A stretch of 46,206 nucleotides of DNA from the NCBI RefSeq assembly GCF_001426265.1, contig NZ_LMDG01000015.1, positions 1,228 through 47,433 on the forward strand, in the 5' to 3' direction. The first letter of the stretch is position 1; each line of letters starts with the position of its first letter. The DNA comes from Rhizobium sp. Root1220 (GTDB taxonomy: Bacteria; Pseudomonadota; Alphaproteobacteria; Rhizobiales; Rhizobiaceae). The translations under genes and the position numbers were made by a program. This document shows positions 7,778 to 15,338 of this stretch, piece after piece. The notes under the pieces were generated by a model that was not told the origin of the DNA, searched no databases, and worked only from the letters and a program-made list of their open reading frames with translations.

Positions 7778-9157
7778 ATGAACAGCCGTATCGACTACCG
7801 AAAGACTTCAGCTGCGGTTTCCAGACATTTGAACTGGTCGCTTGGTTCCAGTTCAAAGACAAGTAAATGTGTTGTGGTCGCTCCCATGCCGACCCACTGC
7901 GTAAGGTCAAAATTTGCCTGTGCTGCGCCGGCAGTTGCACTATTCCTGGTTGGAAGCAGTGCCTTCGCGGACACCAGTGACGTCAAGGGACCACAGCCAG
8001 TGATCGTCGCAAAGTCGGGCGAACATTGCAAAGATGATCCAAACTGCTTTAACCGAATTCACTACGCGGTCAAACCCGTTGCCCGAGTGAAGCCTGGCCA
8101 GAAATTCATTCTTGAGACCCGAGATGGACTCGATTCTGACCTTGATTTTTCCTCGACCGCCGAGGACGTCGCGGCCGTTGACCTGAACCGCTGCCATCCG
8201 CTGACGGGACCCGTCCACATTGAAGGAGCCAAGAAGGGTGATTCTATCGCTGTAACGGTGGTGGACATCGAGCCTGACGAGTTTGGGACAACCACGGTCG
8301 TGCCAGGATTCGGGTTTTTGAGAGACGTGTTCACTGACCCATACATTGTTCATTGGGATCTGAACCGGCTAGAAGCACGCTCCAAAGACATGCCCGGCAT
8401 TTCAGTGCCAAACAACTCGTTCATGGGTACCATCGGCGTGCTTCCAGACAGGGAAGAACTTCAAAAATGGCTAAAGCGGGAGCAGGAGCTTGCCGATGCC
8501 GGCGGTGCAATTTTGACTCCGCAGCCCGTCGAAGCGCTACCAGCCGATCTCTGTGGCGTCGATGGCACAGCAAAGTCCGAATGCCTACGGACTGTTCCGC
8601 CACGTGAAAACGGTGGGAACGTGGATGCCAAGGAAACAATCGTCGGTACGACGATCCTGTTGCCATGCTTCATCGACGGCTGTGGTCTGTTTGCAGGAGA
8701 CGTGCACTTCGCGATGGGCGGCGGCGAGGTGGCCGGTACCGCCATTGAGACCGGCGGCAGAGTGACACTCGAAGCCAAGGTCATACCAGGCGGAGCCGCA
8801 CTACAGTCCACAATGCATTTTGAAGGTGGCTCGCAGCTCAAGCAACTTGCTCCATCGAGCTTTTACGCCATCTCAGGTCTCCCAATCAAGAGCGAGGGCG
8901 AAGTGCCTGTTTTTGAGACCTACCTTGGTGGCGAGAAGATTGCTCCCCTCGCAAACCTCTCGGAGGATCTCACGCTGGCAGCGCGAAACGCCACGCTCAA
9001 CATGATTGATTTTCTCGTCAAGACCAAAGGACTCACCCGCGAGCAGGCTTACGTTCTGACCAGTGTCGCTGTCGACCTCAACATAGCGCAGGTCGTTGAC
9101 TACCCCAATGTTGGGGTAACGGCGATCCTGAATCGCGACGTGTTCAAGGAGCAATGA
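7778..9157 (+). CDS. exported acetamidase/formamidase family protein
   Basis: A 459-residue protein whose main part (from about residue 70) matches the FmdA/AmdA acetamidase-formamidase fold, which hydrolyses short amides to acid and ammonia. Recognisable pieces are LTGPVHIEGAKKGDSIAV, DIHFAMGGGEV-like VHFAMGGGEVAGTAIE and the C-terminal SVAVDLNIAQVVDYP. Unlike the cytoplasmic FmdA type, it carries a hydrophobic stretch AAPAVALFLVGSSAFA followed by DTS, a likely Sec signal. GGAAGG eight bases before the ATG at 7778 makes this the best-supported start, but an ATG at 7886 would give a textbook signal peptide with a poor ribosome site. It is followed by a TAXI-like gene (starting at or just after its stop codon) and a nitrilase, forming a unit with the 24-bp repeat upstream. 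Export implies action on periplasmic amides. Confidence 0.85.
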   Translation: MNSRIDYRKTSAAVSRHLNWSLGSSSKTSKCVVVAPMPTHCVRSKFACAAPAVALFLVGSSAFADTSDVKGPQPVIVAKSGEHCKDDPNCFNRIHYAVKPVARVKPGQKFILETRDGLDSDLDFSSTAEDVAAVDLNRCHPLTGPVHIEGAKKGDSIAVTVVDIEPDEFGTTTVVPGFGFLRDVFTDPYIVHWDLNRLEARSKDMPGISVPNNSFMGTIGVLPDREELQKWLKREQELADAGGAILTPQPVEALPADLCGVDGTAKSECLRTVPPRENGGNVDAKETIVGTTILLPCFIDGCGLFAGDVHFAMGGGEVAGTAIETGGRVTLEAKVIPGGAALQSTMHFEGGSQLKQLAPSSFYAISGLPIKSEGEVPVFETYLGGEKIAPLANLSEDLTLAARNATLNMIDFLVKTKGLTREQAYVLTSVAVDLNIAQVVDYPNVGVTAILNRDVFKEQ

Positions 9158-9159
9158 TC

Positions 9160-9750
9160 ATGCAACGCCGTACCTTATTGACTTTAGGGACAGGATTGGC
9201 CGTTTCTGTGCTGACGGGGTTCAAGCCAGCAGTTACGATCACTGAGACGCGCCGGGGGCCCGGGCTAGTGCTCGCCGATATGGAACCGGACGGCCTAACG
9301 CGGACCTACCGCCGCTACCGCCTTCTGCTTGTCGGTCAGCGCGATGATGAAACGGCCGGTGACTTGTCGGAATCGGCAGTCAATGTGCTGGAGCGTTTTT
9401 TGCCGGCCTCCCGTGCAAGGTTGACTCGCGCCGCGGACACGCGGCGCGTCGGGGTCCTCATCGGCACCCATCAGCAGGATATTGCAGTCATGGCAAGGGA
9501 GAGCGCCGAGGCGCTCTTTGCCGCCACACCGCCCTTCACAGATATCCGAAACTTACCATTGAGACTGATAGTGTCGTTCGGCAGCCACGTGCTCGTCAGC
9601 CGGACGGATTTCGAGGACCGCCACGCTTACACCGTTGCACAGACATTGACCGTGCATAAGAACATGCTGGCGAGACCCGTCGTCGAACCCGACGGACCAA
9701 TCCCCGTGCACCGCGGAGCAGGCGCTTACTTTATCGGCAAAGACATCTGA
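9160..9750 (+). CDS. short TAXI-like exported solute-binding protein (partial family match)
   Basis: A 196-residue protein with an N-terminal twin-arginine-like leader (MQRRTLLTLGTGLAVSVL). Later segments recall TAXI-type substrate-binding proteins of TRAP transporters: ADTRRVGVLIGTHQQDIAV, the PPFTDIRNLPLRLIVSFGSHVLVSR strand pattern, and a tail IPVHRGAGAYFIG like the family's IPLHPGAERYY. Normal TAXI proteins are over 300 residues, so one lobe is largely missing. AAGGAG at the end of the acetamidase gene places the start at 9160; an ATG at 9154 overlaps the acetamidase stop but sits too close to that site. No membrane TRAP subunits are nearby, so it may be an orphan binding or sensing protein for the acetamidase-nitrilase substrates. 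The assignment rests on pattern memory and is moderate. Confidence 0.6.
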   Translation: MQRRTLLTLGTGLAVSVLTGFKPAVTITETRRGPGLVLADMEPDGLTRTYRRYRLLLVGQRDDETAGDLSESAVNVLERFLPASRARLTRAADTRRVGVLIGTHQQDIAVMARESAEALFAATPPFTDIRNLPLRLIVSFGSHVLVSRTDFEDRHAYTVAQTLTVHKNMLARPVVEPDGPIPVHRGAGAYFIGKDI

Positions 9751-9809
9751 CAAACTGGCGCCGCGGACACCCGACCTCTCATAACCATTAAACAGAACTG
9801 AGGATCACA

Positions 9810-10817
9810 ATGACAGTCGTGAAAGCCGCTGCCGTCCAGATCAGTCCCGCGCTTTACAGTCGCGAAAAGACGGTCGGCATAGTCGTCGCCAAGATCGCCG
9901 ACCTCGCCGAGAAGGGTGTTCAATTCGCAACCTTCCCCGAGACGATCGTTCCATATTACCCGTACTTTTCCTTCGTCCAGTCCGCCTATGACTTGCGGAC
10001 AGGCAAGGAGCATCTGCGACTGCTGGATCAAGCGGTCACTGTGCCGTCTGAAACCACCCGCGCCATCGGTGAAGCCTGCAAGCGAGCACGGATGGTGGTT
10101 TCCATAGGGGTCAACGAGCGTGATGGCGGCACGATTTACAATACCCAGTTGCTGTTTGATGCCGACGGCAGTTTGTTGCAGCGACGCCGCAAGATTTCAC
10201 CGACCTTTCATGAAAGGATGATCTGGGGATACGGAGACGGATCTGGCCTTCGGGCTGTCGACAGCGCTGTGGGTCGTATCGGTCAGTTGGCATGCTGGGA
10301 GCACTACAACCCGCTGGCCCGCTACGCGCTCATGGCTGACGGCGAACAAATACACTCGGCAATGTATCCTGGTTCGTTCGGCGGAGATCTGTTCTCTGAA
10401 CAGATGGGTGTCAATATTCGGCAGCACGCGTTGGAATCCGGTTGCTTCGTCGTCAATGCTACCGCCTGGCTCAGCCCCGATCAGCAAGCCCAGATCATGA
10501 GAGACACCGGCTGCGGCATCGGTCCGATCTCCAGTGGCTGCTTTACCGCGATCGTTGCACCGGACGGTACATTGCTGTGCGATCCCTTGCGCTCTGGCGA
10601 AGGGGAGGTGATTGCTGATCTCGACTTCGCACTGATCGACAAGCGAAAACAGATGATGGATTCCCGCGGACACTATAGCCGGCCGGAGCTGCTTAGTCTG
10701 TTAATCGATCGTAGACCGACGGCCCATGTGCATCAGCTTACTCGACCTAACGAACCTGGCACCGTGGACGGCGCGGATGCCAGCTTTGAGGTGCTCACTG
10801 CGCCGATACCAGCTTGA
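9810..10817 (+). CDS. nitrilase (carbon-nitrogen hydrolase family)
   Basis: A 335-residue enzyme with the complete nitrilase catalytic set: Glu44 in [14 protein letters not shown], Lys128 in [16 protein letters not shown] and the nucleophile Cys162 in [13 protein letters not shown]. The FPETxxPYYPYF and CWEHYNPL forms mark true nitrilases (nitrile to carboxylic acid and ammonia) rather than amidases of the superfamily. The length fits the aliphatic/plant-type branch. The start has TGAGGATCACA upstream. It is the last gene of the acetamidase-TAXI-like-nitrilase unit; its final 23 bp overlap the end of the convergent SMR exporter gene. No signal peptide is visible, so it is cytoplasmic while its partner amidase seems exported. 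Spiral oligomers are known for the family; nothing here tells the oligomer. Confidence 0.93.
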   Translation: MTVVKAAAVQISPALYSREKTVGIVVAKIADLAEKGVQFATFPETIVPYYPYFSFVQSAYDLRTGKEHLRLLDQAVTVPSETTRAIGEACKRARMVVSIGVNERDGGTIYNTQLLFDADGSLLQRRRKISPTFHERMIWGYGDGSGLRAVDSAVGRIGQLACWEHYNPLARYALMADGEQIHSAMYPGSFGGDLFSEQMGVNIRQHALESGCFVVNATAWLSPDQQAQIMRDTGCGIGPISSGCFTAIVAPDGTLLCDPLRSGEGEVIADLDFALIDKRKQMMDSRGHYSRPELLSLLIDRRPTAHVHQLTRPNEPGTVDGADASFEVLTAPIPA

Positions 10818-11115
10818 GACCGATGACGCCTGATAAAATCGCCATGATACAGAGCAACCTCATCGGTGACGGAGAATCCCCTAGAAACAATACGCCGAAG
10901 ATGGCTGTTCCGGCCGCGCCTATCCCGGTCCAGACAGCGTAACCGGTGCCGACTGGTAGCGTGCGGAGGGAAAGCGAAAGGAGGAACACACTGGAAAGTC
11001 CTGCGGCGATCGTAAACAGCGCCGGTACTAACCGCGTGAAACCATCGGACATCTTCATACACAAGGCGAATGCAATCTCGAGAACGCCGGCGATACTCAA
11101 TAGTGTCCACGCCAT
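10795..11115 (-). CDS. SMR-family exporter, SugE/Gdx-like (guanidinium-type)
   Basis: A 106-residue membrane protein with four hydrophobic helices and the essential Glu13 in [13 protein letters not shown]. The overall pattern ([34 protein letters not shown]) is that of the Gdx/SugE branch, which exports guanidinium by proton exchange, rather than the EmrE drug branch. AAGAAGGAACC in front of the ATG at 11115 supports that start over the codons upstream. It is convergent with and overlaps the nitrilase by 23 bp. I looked for guanidine riboswitch signatures (paired ACGR loops) in the 130 bp upstream and saw none. Its location beside nitrogen-compound hydrolases suggests export of a small cationic nitrogen compound, which is inference. 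Confidence 0.88.
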   Translation of the reverse strand: MAWTLLSIAGVLEIAFALCMKMSDGFTRLVPALFTIAAGLSSVFLLSLSLRTLPVGTGYAVWTGIGAAGTAIFGVLFLGDSPSPMRLLCIMAILSGVIGLKLVSAQ

Positions 11116-11208
11116 GACGACGGTTCCTTCTTCATTTGCCAAGCATTGCCGGGCGGTGTTGATTGGGAAATTGGCTACCCGGTAGCATCGCGGGCAAGCC
11201 CCTTGTGA

Positions 11209-11236
11209 GCTGGCTGCCGCACCAGCGGCAGCCAGC
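11209..11236 (-). terminator. perfect 12-bp hairpin downstream of AhpD2
   Basis: GCTGGCTGCCGC (11209-11220), a four-base loop ACCA, and the exact reverse complement (11225-11236). It starts 10 bp after the AhpD2 stop on the minus strand and precedes the SMR gene on the same strand. There is no T tract, so it may act as an RNA-stabilising or Rho-assisted end rather than a classic terminator. Confidence 0.55.
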
Positions 11237-11246
11237 CTGGAGTAAA

Positions 11247-11702
11247 TCAGCTCTTTGCGGTAGCGGCGGGAGTGGAGCGAAAGCTGACGCCAAAACGGTT
11301 GAAGGCATTCATCAACCCGATGGCATAGGTTAGGTCAGCGAGCTCCTTTTCGTTGAACTCAGCTGCGGCTGCGTCGTAGTCCGCATCAGGCACACCTGTT
11401 TCAGACACCCGGGTGACGGTCTCGGCCCAGGCGAGGGCGGCGCGTTCACGGGGGGTGAAGAGCCTTCCGGCCTCGCGCCAAACGGCGACGAGTACCAGTT
11501 TATCGACGCTCAGTCCGCCTTTTAGGAGGTCGCGGGAATGCATGTCTATGCAGAACGCGCAACCATTGATCTGGGAGACGCGCAGGTTGACGAGATTGAT
11601 CAATTCCTCTGGCAGGTCACTTCTTCGAAGGGTGAGGTAGACGCCTCCAAACGCTTTATAGCCTTCTGGTGACGCCTTGGCGTAGTCGATGCGGTTGCTC
11701 AT
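11247..11702 (-). CDS. AhpD-like / carboxymuconolactone decarboxylase family protein (complete CxxC)
   Basis: A 151-residue CMD/AhpD-family protein with the full redox centre GCAFCIDMHS (Cys48, Cys51, His55) after VNLRVSQIN. It is a paralogue of the 4362-4817 protein, which has lost the second Cys; the two are similar along their whole length, including SPEG near the start, ERAALAWAE and DLTYAIGLMNAFNR near the end. Such proteins reduce organic peroxides or act on reactive intermediates. AGAGGACC precedes the start. The minus-strand promoter region carries the same direct repeat (11763-11793) as the first copy, so both are probably co-regulated by the MocR-type protein. It is divergent from the LOG gene. 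Confidence 0.92.
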   Translation of the reverse strand: MSNRIDYAKASPEGYKAFGGVYLTLRRSDLPEELINLVNLRVSQINGCAFCIDMHSRDLLKGGLSVDKLVLVAVWREAGRLFTPRERAALAWAETVTRVSETGVPDADYDAAAAEFNEKELADLTYAIGLMNAFNRFGVSFRSTPAATAKS

Positions 11703-11762
11703 GATAGGTCCTCTGCGTTGTAGAAGAGACCCTACCGTGCTCCATCTTGGTCTATTCTAGAA

Positions 11763-11793
11763 GGTCCAAGATTGGCCTTGCCATATAGGCCAT
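11763..11793 (-). promoter_or_regulatory. direct-repeat operator, AhpD2 (proposed MocR site)
   Basis: The minus strand reads ATGGCCT (11793-11787) and, 24 bp on, TTGGACC (11769-11763) then TTCT. Further TGG-like half-sites (CAAGGCC between them, TAGACC downstream) make this the most repeat-rich of the five sites. It is about 60 bp before the AhpD2 start and lies in the gap shared with the divergent LOG gene. Confidence 0.62.
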
Positions 11794-11961
11794 AGATTGG
11801 TAGCGAATGGCACATTCTGGACGCCATCGGAGCGACAGCAGAAACTCGATCCCACGTTCGCGGCTGGTCCGCGAATGGCAGCTCAAATGACGGAAAAATA
11901 GACAGTTACGCACTGGCACGTTGTTGGAGGCCAGCGTGCTTGTGGAAGAAAGGGCTGATAC

Positions 11962-12543
11962 ATGACTACGCGCATAATCAAGACCATTGCGGTGTTTTGC
12001 GGATCAAACGTTGGTGCCACTGACGAATATGTCGAAGGCGCCCGATCGCTTGGTCGCGCTCTCGGTGAAGCCGGCATAACGACGGTCTATGGCGGAACGA
12101 CAAAGGGTCTAATGGGTGTCGTGGCCGATGCCGCTCTGGAGGCAGGGGGCGAAGTGCATGGTGTGACTACGAAAGGACTTCATCGTAAAGGACAATCGCA
12201 TCTTCGCTTAACACGGCATGAGATAGCATCCACCCTCCGCCGGCGGAAGGAACGAATGGCGGAGCTAGCGGATGCCTTTATCGCGCTCCCCGGAGGTATC
12301 GGGACGATCGAGGAACTCATGGAGATCTGGACCATGAACCAGCTTTCCGAAATTGATAAGCCCGTTGGCATTCTAAACACCGCGGACTTCTATGCCTCTT
12401 TCCTCAGCTTCATCGACCATATGGTCGACACAAACTTTCTGCCTGCGGCGCATAGGCACAGCGTATCGGTGGACAACGATGCGACGGCATTGGTTGAAAA
12501 GCTGCGAAACTATTCTCGAGTCGACATACCAAAATGGCTCTGA
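11962..12543 (+). CDS. LOG-family protein (cytokinin riboside 5'-monophosphate phosphoribohydrolase-like)
   Basis: A 193-residue Rossmann-like protein with the LOG signature PGGIGTIEE (residues 110-118) and the conserved RRRKERM before it, which form the nucleotide-binding active site. LOG enzymes release free cytokinin from its ribotide, and bacterial members also act on AMP-type nucleotides. The N-terminus IKTIAVFCGSNVGA and VYGGTTKGLMG fit the family well. The start at 11962 coincides with where homology begins, though the ribosome site is weak. It is divergent from AhpD2 and convergent with the cyclase gene (38 bp gap). A truncated near-copy of its first 150 bp lies at 41028-41185, evidence for past duplication. 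Plant-hormone activity is possible for a rhizobium but not shown here. Confidence 0.9.
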   Translation: MTTRIIKTIAVFCGSNVGATDEYVEGARSLGRALGEAGITTVYGGTTKGLMGVVADAALEAGGEVHGVTTKGLHRKGQSHLRLTRHEIASTLRRRKERMAELADAFIALPGGIGTIEELMEIWTMNQLSEIDKPVGILNTADFYASFLSFIDHMVDTNFLPAAHRHSVSVDNDATALVEKLRNYSRVDIPKWL

Positions 12544-12581
12544 TGAGCCATATCGCGGGTCAAGACGCACAAACGAAGAGG

Positions 12582-13844
12582 TCAACCTTGACCGAATTTA
12601 ATCCCGGGGCGAAGGAGGTCAGTCGTCAGTGTGCGATCGACCCGGTCTAATGGTTGAAAAAGCTCCACTGGGCTTTCAAAGCCCTTCAACTCGCGGCATC
12701 CAATAGATTGCCGCTCATTCTCATCGTTCTGTGCTTCCATAAAAGCACGCGACATTAAAAGTTGATGACCTTCCTCGCTGCAGACGTGCTGAATACGGCT
12801 CACCAAGTTGACGTCCGGCCCAATCAGCGTGAAATCAAGACGACCGCCGGAACCCAGGTTTCCGTAGTTGACTTCGCCGTAGTGCAGCGCGATGCCAACA
12901 TGCATTCTGACATCGTGGGTTTCTGCAGTGCGCGCGAGGATTTCCATCGCAGCGTTGTAGGCAGATGCCGCCGCCCATACGGCACTGTACCCGGGAAAGA
13001 AGGCTAGCACCGCGTCGCCCATGAATTTTGCGACTTCCCCGCCGTGGCTTGTGATCGCGGGTACCACCCGGTCGAAATAGCAATTCAGGAACTGCATGAT
13101 CTCACGAGGTGGCAGGTTATTCGAAAGCTCCGTGAAACCTCGCAGGTCGCAGAGCAACAGAGCCGCATCTATCGACTCAACCTCGCCTTGTCGTATATGG
13201 CCTGCTCGGATGCGTTGGGCGGTATAGGGCCCGATATACGTGTCCAGCATGGTATCACCAATTTTCCGAAGCGTTCGCAGTTCACAGGCGTTTCGAAGTG
13301 CGGGGATAATGCGCTCCAGTATTTGTCGCTCGCCGGCGGTGAAGCCCGTCGGACGTTGCGTTGCAAAAGACGCGGTGCTCACGGAGCCGTCGCAATTGCA
13401 AAGCGGTATGACTATCACCTGCATCAGGTCGCGACCCGCAAAGGTTTCCAGGCATTGCCAGCTTGCTCCCATCCCGGTGCGACCCGCGACGACCGTTCTT
13501 CTCATCCGGATAGCCTGAGAGATTGCGCTATCCATGAAGGCAAGGCTGACGGAACCGTGATGGCGATCCTGGCTATTGACAGGTTCTCCCGCCGTCCAAG
13601 CGATGCTTGTCCCGAAATACTCCGGATGAAGCGTCATGAGATGAAGCGCCAACCGGTCCACAGGAACTCCGATTGCGCGAAGACGGTAACCGAGACCAGA
13701 AATGAGCTCTGCCTCATCCATTGCATGGCAATCGTCTCCCGCTAGCCATTCGACAATCGTTGAGGCCGAAATGGCGGCAATGTCAGGCAAGAGTGTATCA
13801 ACTCGCCTAGCGGTATCGCGATCTTCTTCCACGGGGTGAAGCAT
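12582..13844 (-). CDS. class III adenylate cyclase-like protein with N-terminal GAF-like region
   Basis: A 420-residue soluble protein. Residues about 60-190 resemble a GAF-type sensory region; residues about 220-400 form a class III nucleotide cyclase domain. Metal-binding aspartates are visible in LLLCDLRGFTELSNN and KFMGDAVLAFF; the Lys before GD and the Asp in DFTLIG occupy positions that select adenine; VNLVSRI supplies the Asn and Arg of the transition state. It should therefore be an active adenylate cyclase rather than a degenerate one. Rhizobia carry many of these. The start at 13844 has AGGGAATAAGAA upstream. It is convergent with LOG. A frameshifted piece of another cyclase of a different subtype is at 21288. 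Confidence 0.9.
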   Translation of the reverse strand: MLHPVEEDRDTARRVDTLLPDIAAISASTIVEWLAGDDCHAMDEAELISGLGYRLRAIGVPVDRLALHLMTLHPEYFGTSIAWTAGEPVNSQDRHHGSVSLAFMDSAISQAIRMRRTVVAGRTGMGASWQCLETFAGRDLMQVIVIPLCNCDGSVSTASFATQRPTGFTAGERQILERIIPALRNACELRTLRKIGDTMLDTYIGPYTAQRIRAGHIRQGEVESIDAALLLCDLRGFTELSNNLPPREIMQFLNCYFDRVVPAITSHGGEVAKFMGDAVLAFFPGYSAVWAAASAYNAAMEILARTAETHDVRMHVGIALHYGEVNYGNLGSGGRLDFTLIGPDVNLVSRIQHVCSEEGHQLLMSRAFMEAQNDENERQSIGCRELKGFESPVELFQPLDRVDRTLTTDLLRPGIKFGQG

Positions 13845-14051
13845 TTCTTATTCCCTGTCGGTAAAATTTACGGTCCACCGTGCCGTCAATTGAGCTCGTA
13901 AAAAAGAGCCAAGATCGTTCTTATCGTCTGGGACATGGTGGATCGGTTCGTCGTCGCAACAGCGTTGGGCTGCGAGTTCCATAAAAAGGATTGCGCCAGC
14001 TCGCCCTGTAGCCGCAAAGCGCTATCTGCTTCGAGCAGCGGCGTGGGCATG
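13845..14051. other. intergenic spacer between cyclase and TetR genes
   Basis: Both flanking genes are on the minus strand. I see no convincing gene, hairpin or operator here; the cyclase promoter should lie in it. Confidence 0.4.
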
Positions 14052-14645
14052 CTACCTGGTGTAACGCAATCCATCCATCAGCAGACCGATCAGCCGATGT
14101 GAGCGATCCCGCCAATCCGGGGCATCGGGGATCGAGTAGATACTTGACAGAGCGTGCAACAGATCGGTCGTGTCGATGTCACCGCGCACGGCACCCGCTT
14201 GTGCTGCGCGTTTCAAGAGATCATCCAATGCGGCCCGCAAAACGCCCGAACCCTCTGCAAATAGTGCGGAGTTTGAGGTCATCAGAATTCTAAGGCTGTT
14301 GGCCATGCCGCGCTTTGTCGCGATGTAGCCGACAAAGCGACGCATCCATTCTTCGAGAGCTGCATCGGGCGCGTGCGTCTGTGCCAAACCACCGGCTGCA
14401 GCGGCGAGCATCTCCAATTCGCGCCGATACACCACTTCGACCAGATGTTCACGGGTGGGGAAGTGACGGTAAAGCGTGCCGATGCCGACGCCGGCGCGCC
14501 GGGCGATATCTTCGAGCGAGGTCTCTACACCGTTTTCTGCAAACGCCGCAGCCGCAATTTCGATAAGTTTTTGCCTATTGCGACGCGCATCCGCCCGCAG
14601 GGCGGGAGAATTGTCCAATGCGCTTTTTGGCTCCGCCGATGTCAA
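14052..14645 (-). CDS. TetR/AcrR-family repressor divergent from the pao operon
   Basis: A 197-residue regulator. Residues about 20-75 form a typical TetR helix-turn-helix (RQKLIEIAAAAFAENG, SLEDIARRAGVGIGTLYRHFPTREHL); the rest is a helical ligand-binding domain with GLLMDGLRY at the end. The only start that keeps the N-terminal helix is a TTG at 14645, which has CCGGAG seven bases upstream; no nearby ATG is in frame. It is transcribed away from the aldehyde oxidoreductase operon, and the gap holds a perfect 12-bp palindrome (14699-14710), so it probably represses that operon and itself and is released by an aldehyde-like ligand. The ligand is unknown. Confidence 0.9.
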   Translation of the reverse strand: MTSAEPKSALDNSPALRADARRNRQKLIEIAAAAFAENGVETSLEDIARRAGVGIGTLYRHFPTREHLVEVVYRRELEMLAAAAGGLAQTHAPDAALEEWMRRFVGYIATKRGMANSLRILMTSNSALFAEGSGVLRAALDDLLKRAAQAGAVRGDIDTTDLLHALSSIYSIPDAPDWRDRSHRLIGLLMDGLRYTR

Positions 14646-14661
14646 AAGATGCTCCGGAATT

Positions 14662-14694
14662 TTGACTTGACGAGTTCGAACAAGTCTCTAGTTT
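14662..14694 (+). promoter_or_regulatory. putative pao operon promoter
   Basis: TTGACT (14662-14667) and an overlapping TTGACG (14667-14672) lie upstream of weak -10 candidates; TAGTTT at 14689-14694 is 16 bp after the second. The -10 end abuts the palindromic operator at 14699, a layout in which repressor binding would block initiation. Only the -35-like elements are good, so this is tentative. Confidence 0.35.
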
Positions 14695-14714
14695 AAACGG
14701 AGGCGCCTCCATTT
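14695..14714. promoter_or_regulatory. palindromic TetR operator
   Basis: The core GGAGGCGCCTCC (14699-14710) is a perfect 12-bp palindrome, flanked by AAAC and ATTT to give an almost perfect 20-bp dyad. It sits in the divergent gap between the TetR gene and paoA. TetR dimers commonly bind such palindromes, so this is the expected operator. Confidence 0.75.
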
Positions 14715-14864
14715 GAGAGGGTGCCCGTCTGAAATGTAATGCAAGCGGACTGCTATGTCAGGCCGAATATGACCGGCTCATCGAAACAGAGTGAATATCG
14801 CCGGTCATCCATGCTTACCAAACCCGACAGATTGCTTTCACCAGAGACACAGCGAGACCCCATC

Positions 14865-15338
14865 ATGGTAGAAACGCTTCCCACTAAATTGGACATCAAC
14901 GGCGAGATGCGCGCCATCTCAATTGAACCCCGCACGACGTTGCTTGACGCATTGCGCGAGAATCTTGGTCTGACCGGTACTAAGAAAGGCTGTGACCAGG
15001 GGCAGTGCGGTGCATGCACCGTCCATGTCGACGGTCAGCGGGTGCTTGCGTGTTTGACGCTTGCCGCACAGGTCGAAGGCCGACAGATTGCCACGATCGA
15101 GGGGCTGAGCGCGGCAGACGGGGATCTTCACCCCGTACAGGCAGCATTTGTAAAGCACGATGCTTTTCAGTGCGGTTACTGCACACCCGGCCAGATTATG
15201 TCAGCTGTGGCATGCATTCGCGAGGGGCGCGCGACGTCCGACAGCGAAATCCGCGAATATATGTCCGGCAATCTCTGTCGGTGCGGCGCCTATAACAGCA
15301 TTGTCGCGGCTGTACGCGATGCGGCGGAGGCAGCATGA
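14865..15338 (+). CDS. paoA: aldehyde oxidoreductase 2Fe-2S subunit
   Basis: A 157-residue protein with two [2Fe-2S] domains of the xanthine oxidase family. The first cluster is bound by Cys43, Cys48, Cys51 and Cys63 (GCDQGQCGACTVHV, ACLTL), the second by QCGYCTPGQ and LCRCGAY. It closely resembles PaoA (YagT), which passes electrons from the molybdenum site to FAD. E. coli PaoA carries a long Tat leader; here no Tat or hydrophobic stretch is found, even if the open upstream frame (from 14739) is included, so this complex is probably cytoplasmic. The ATG at 14865 begins where homology begins, with a weak ribosome site; 14811 and 14769 are alternatives. Its stop overlaps the paoB start by four bases. 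Confidence 0.9.
   Translation: MVETLPTKLDINGEMRAISIEPRTTLLDALRENLGLTGTKKGCDQGQCGACTVHVDGQRVLACLTLAAQVEGRQIATIEGLSAADGDLHPVQAAFVKHDAFQCGYCTPGQIMSAVACIREGRATSDSEIREYMSGNLCRCGAYNSIVAAVRDAAEAA

Noticed and set aside
11116..11250. Possible guanidine riboswitch upstream of the Gdx-like exporter
   Set aside because: No paired ACGR-type loops, ykkC core or long leader; the only structure is the simple 12-bp hairpin belonging to the AhpD2 end.
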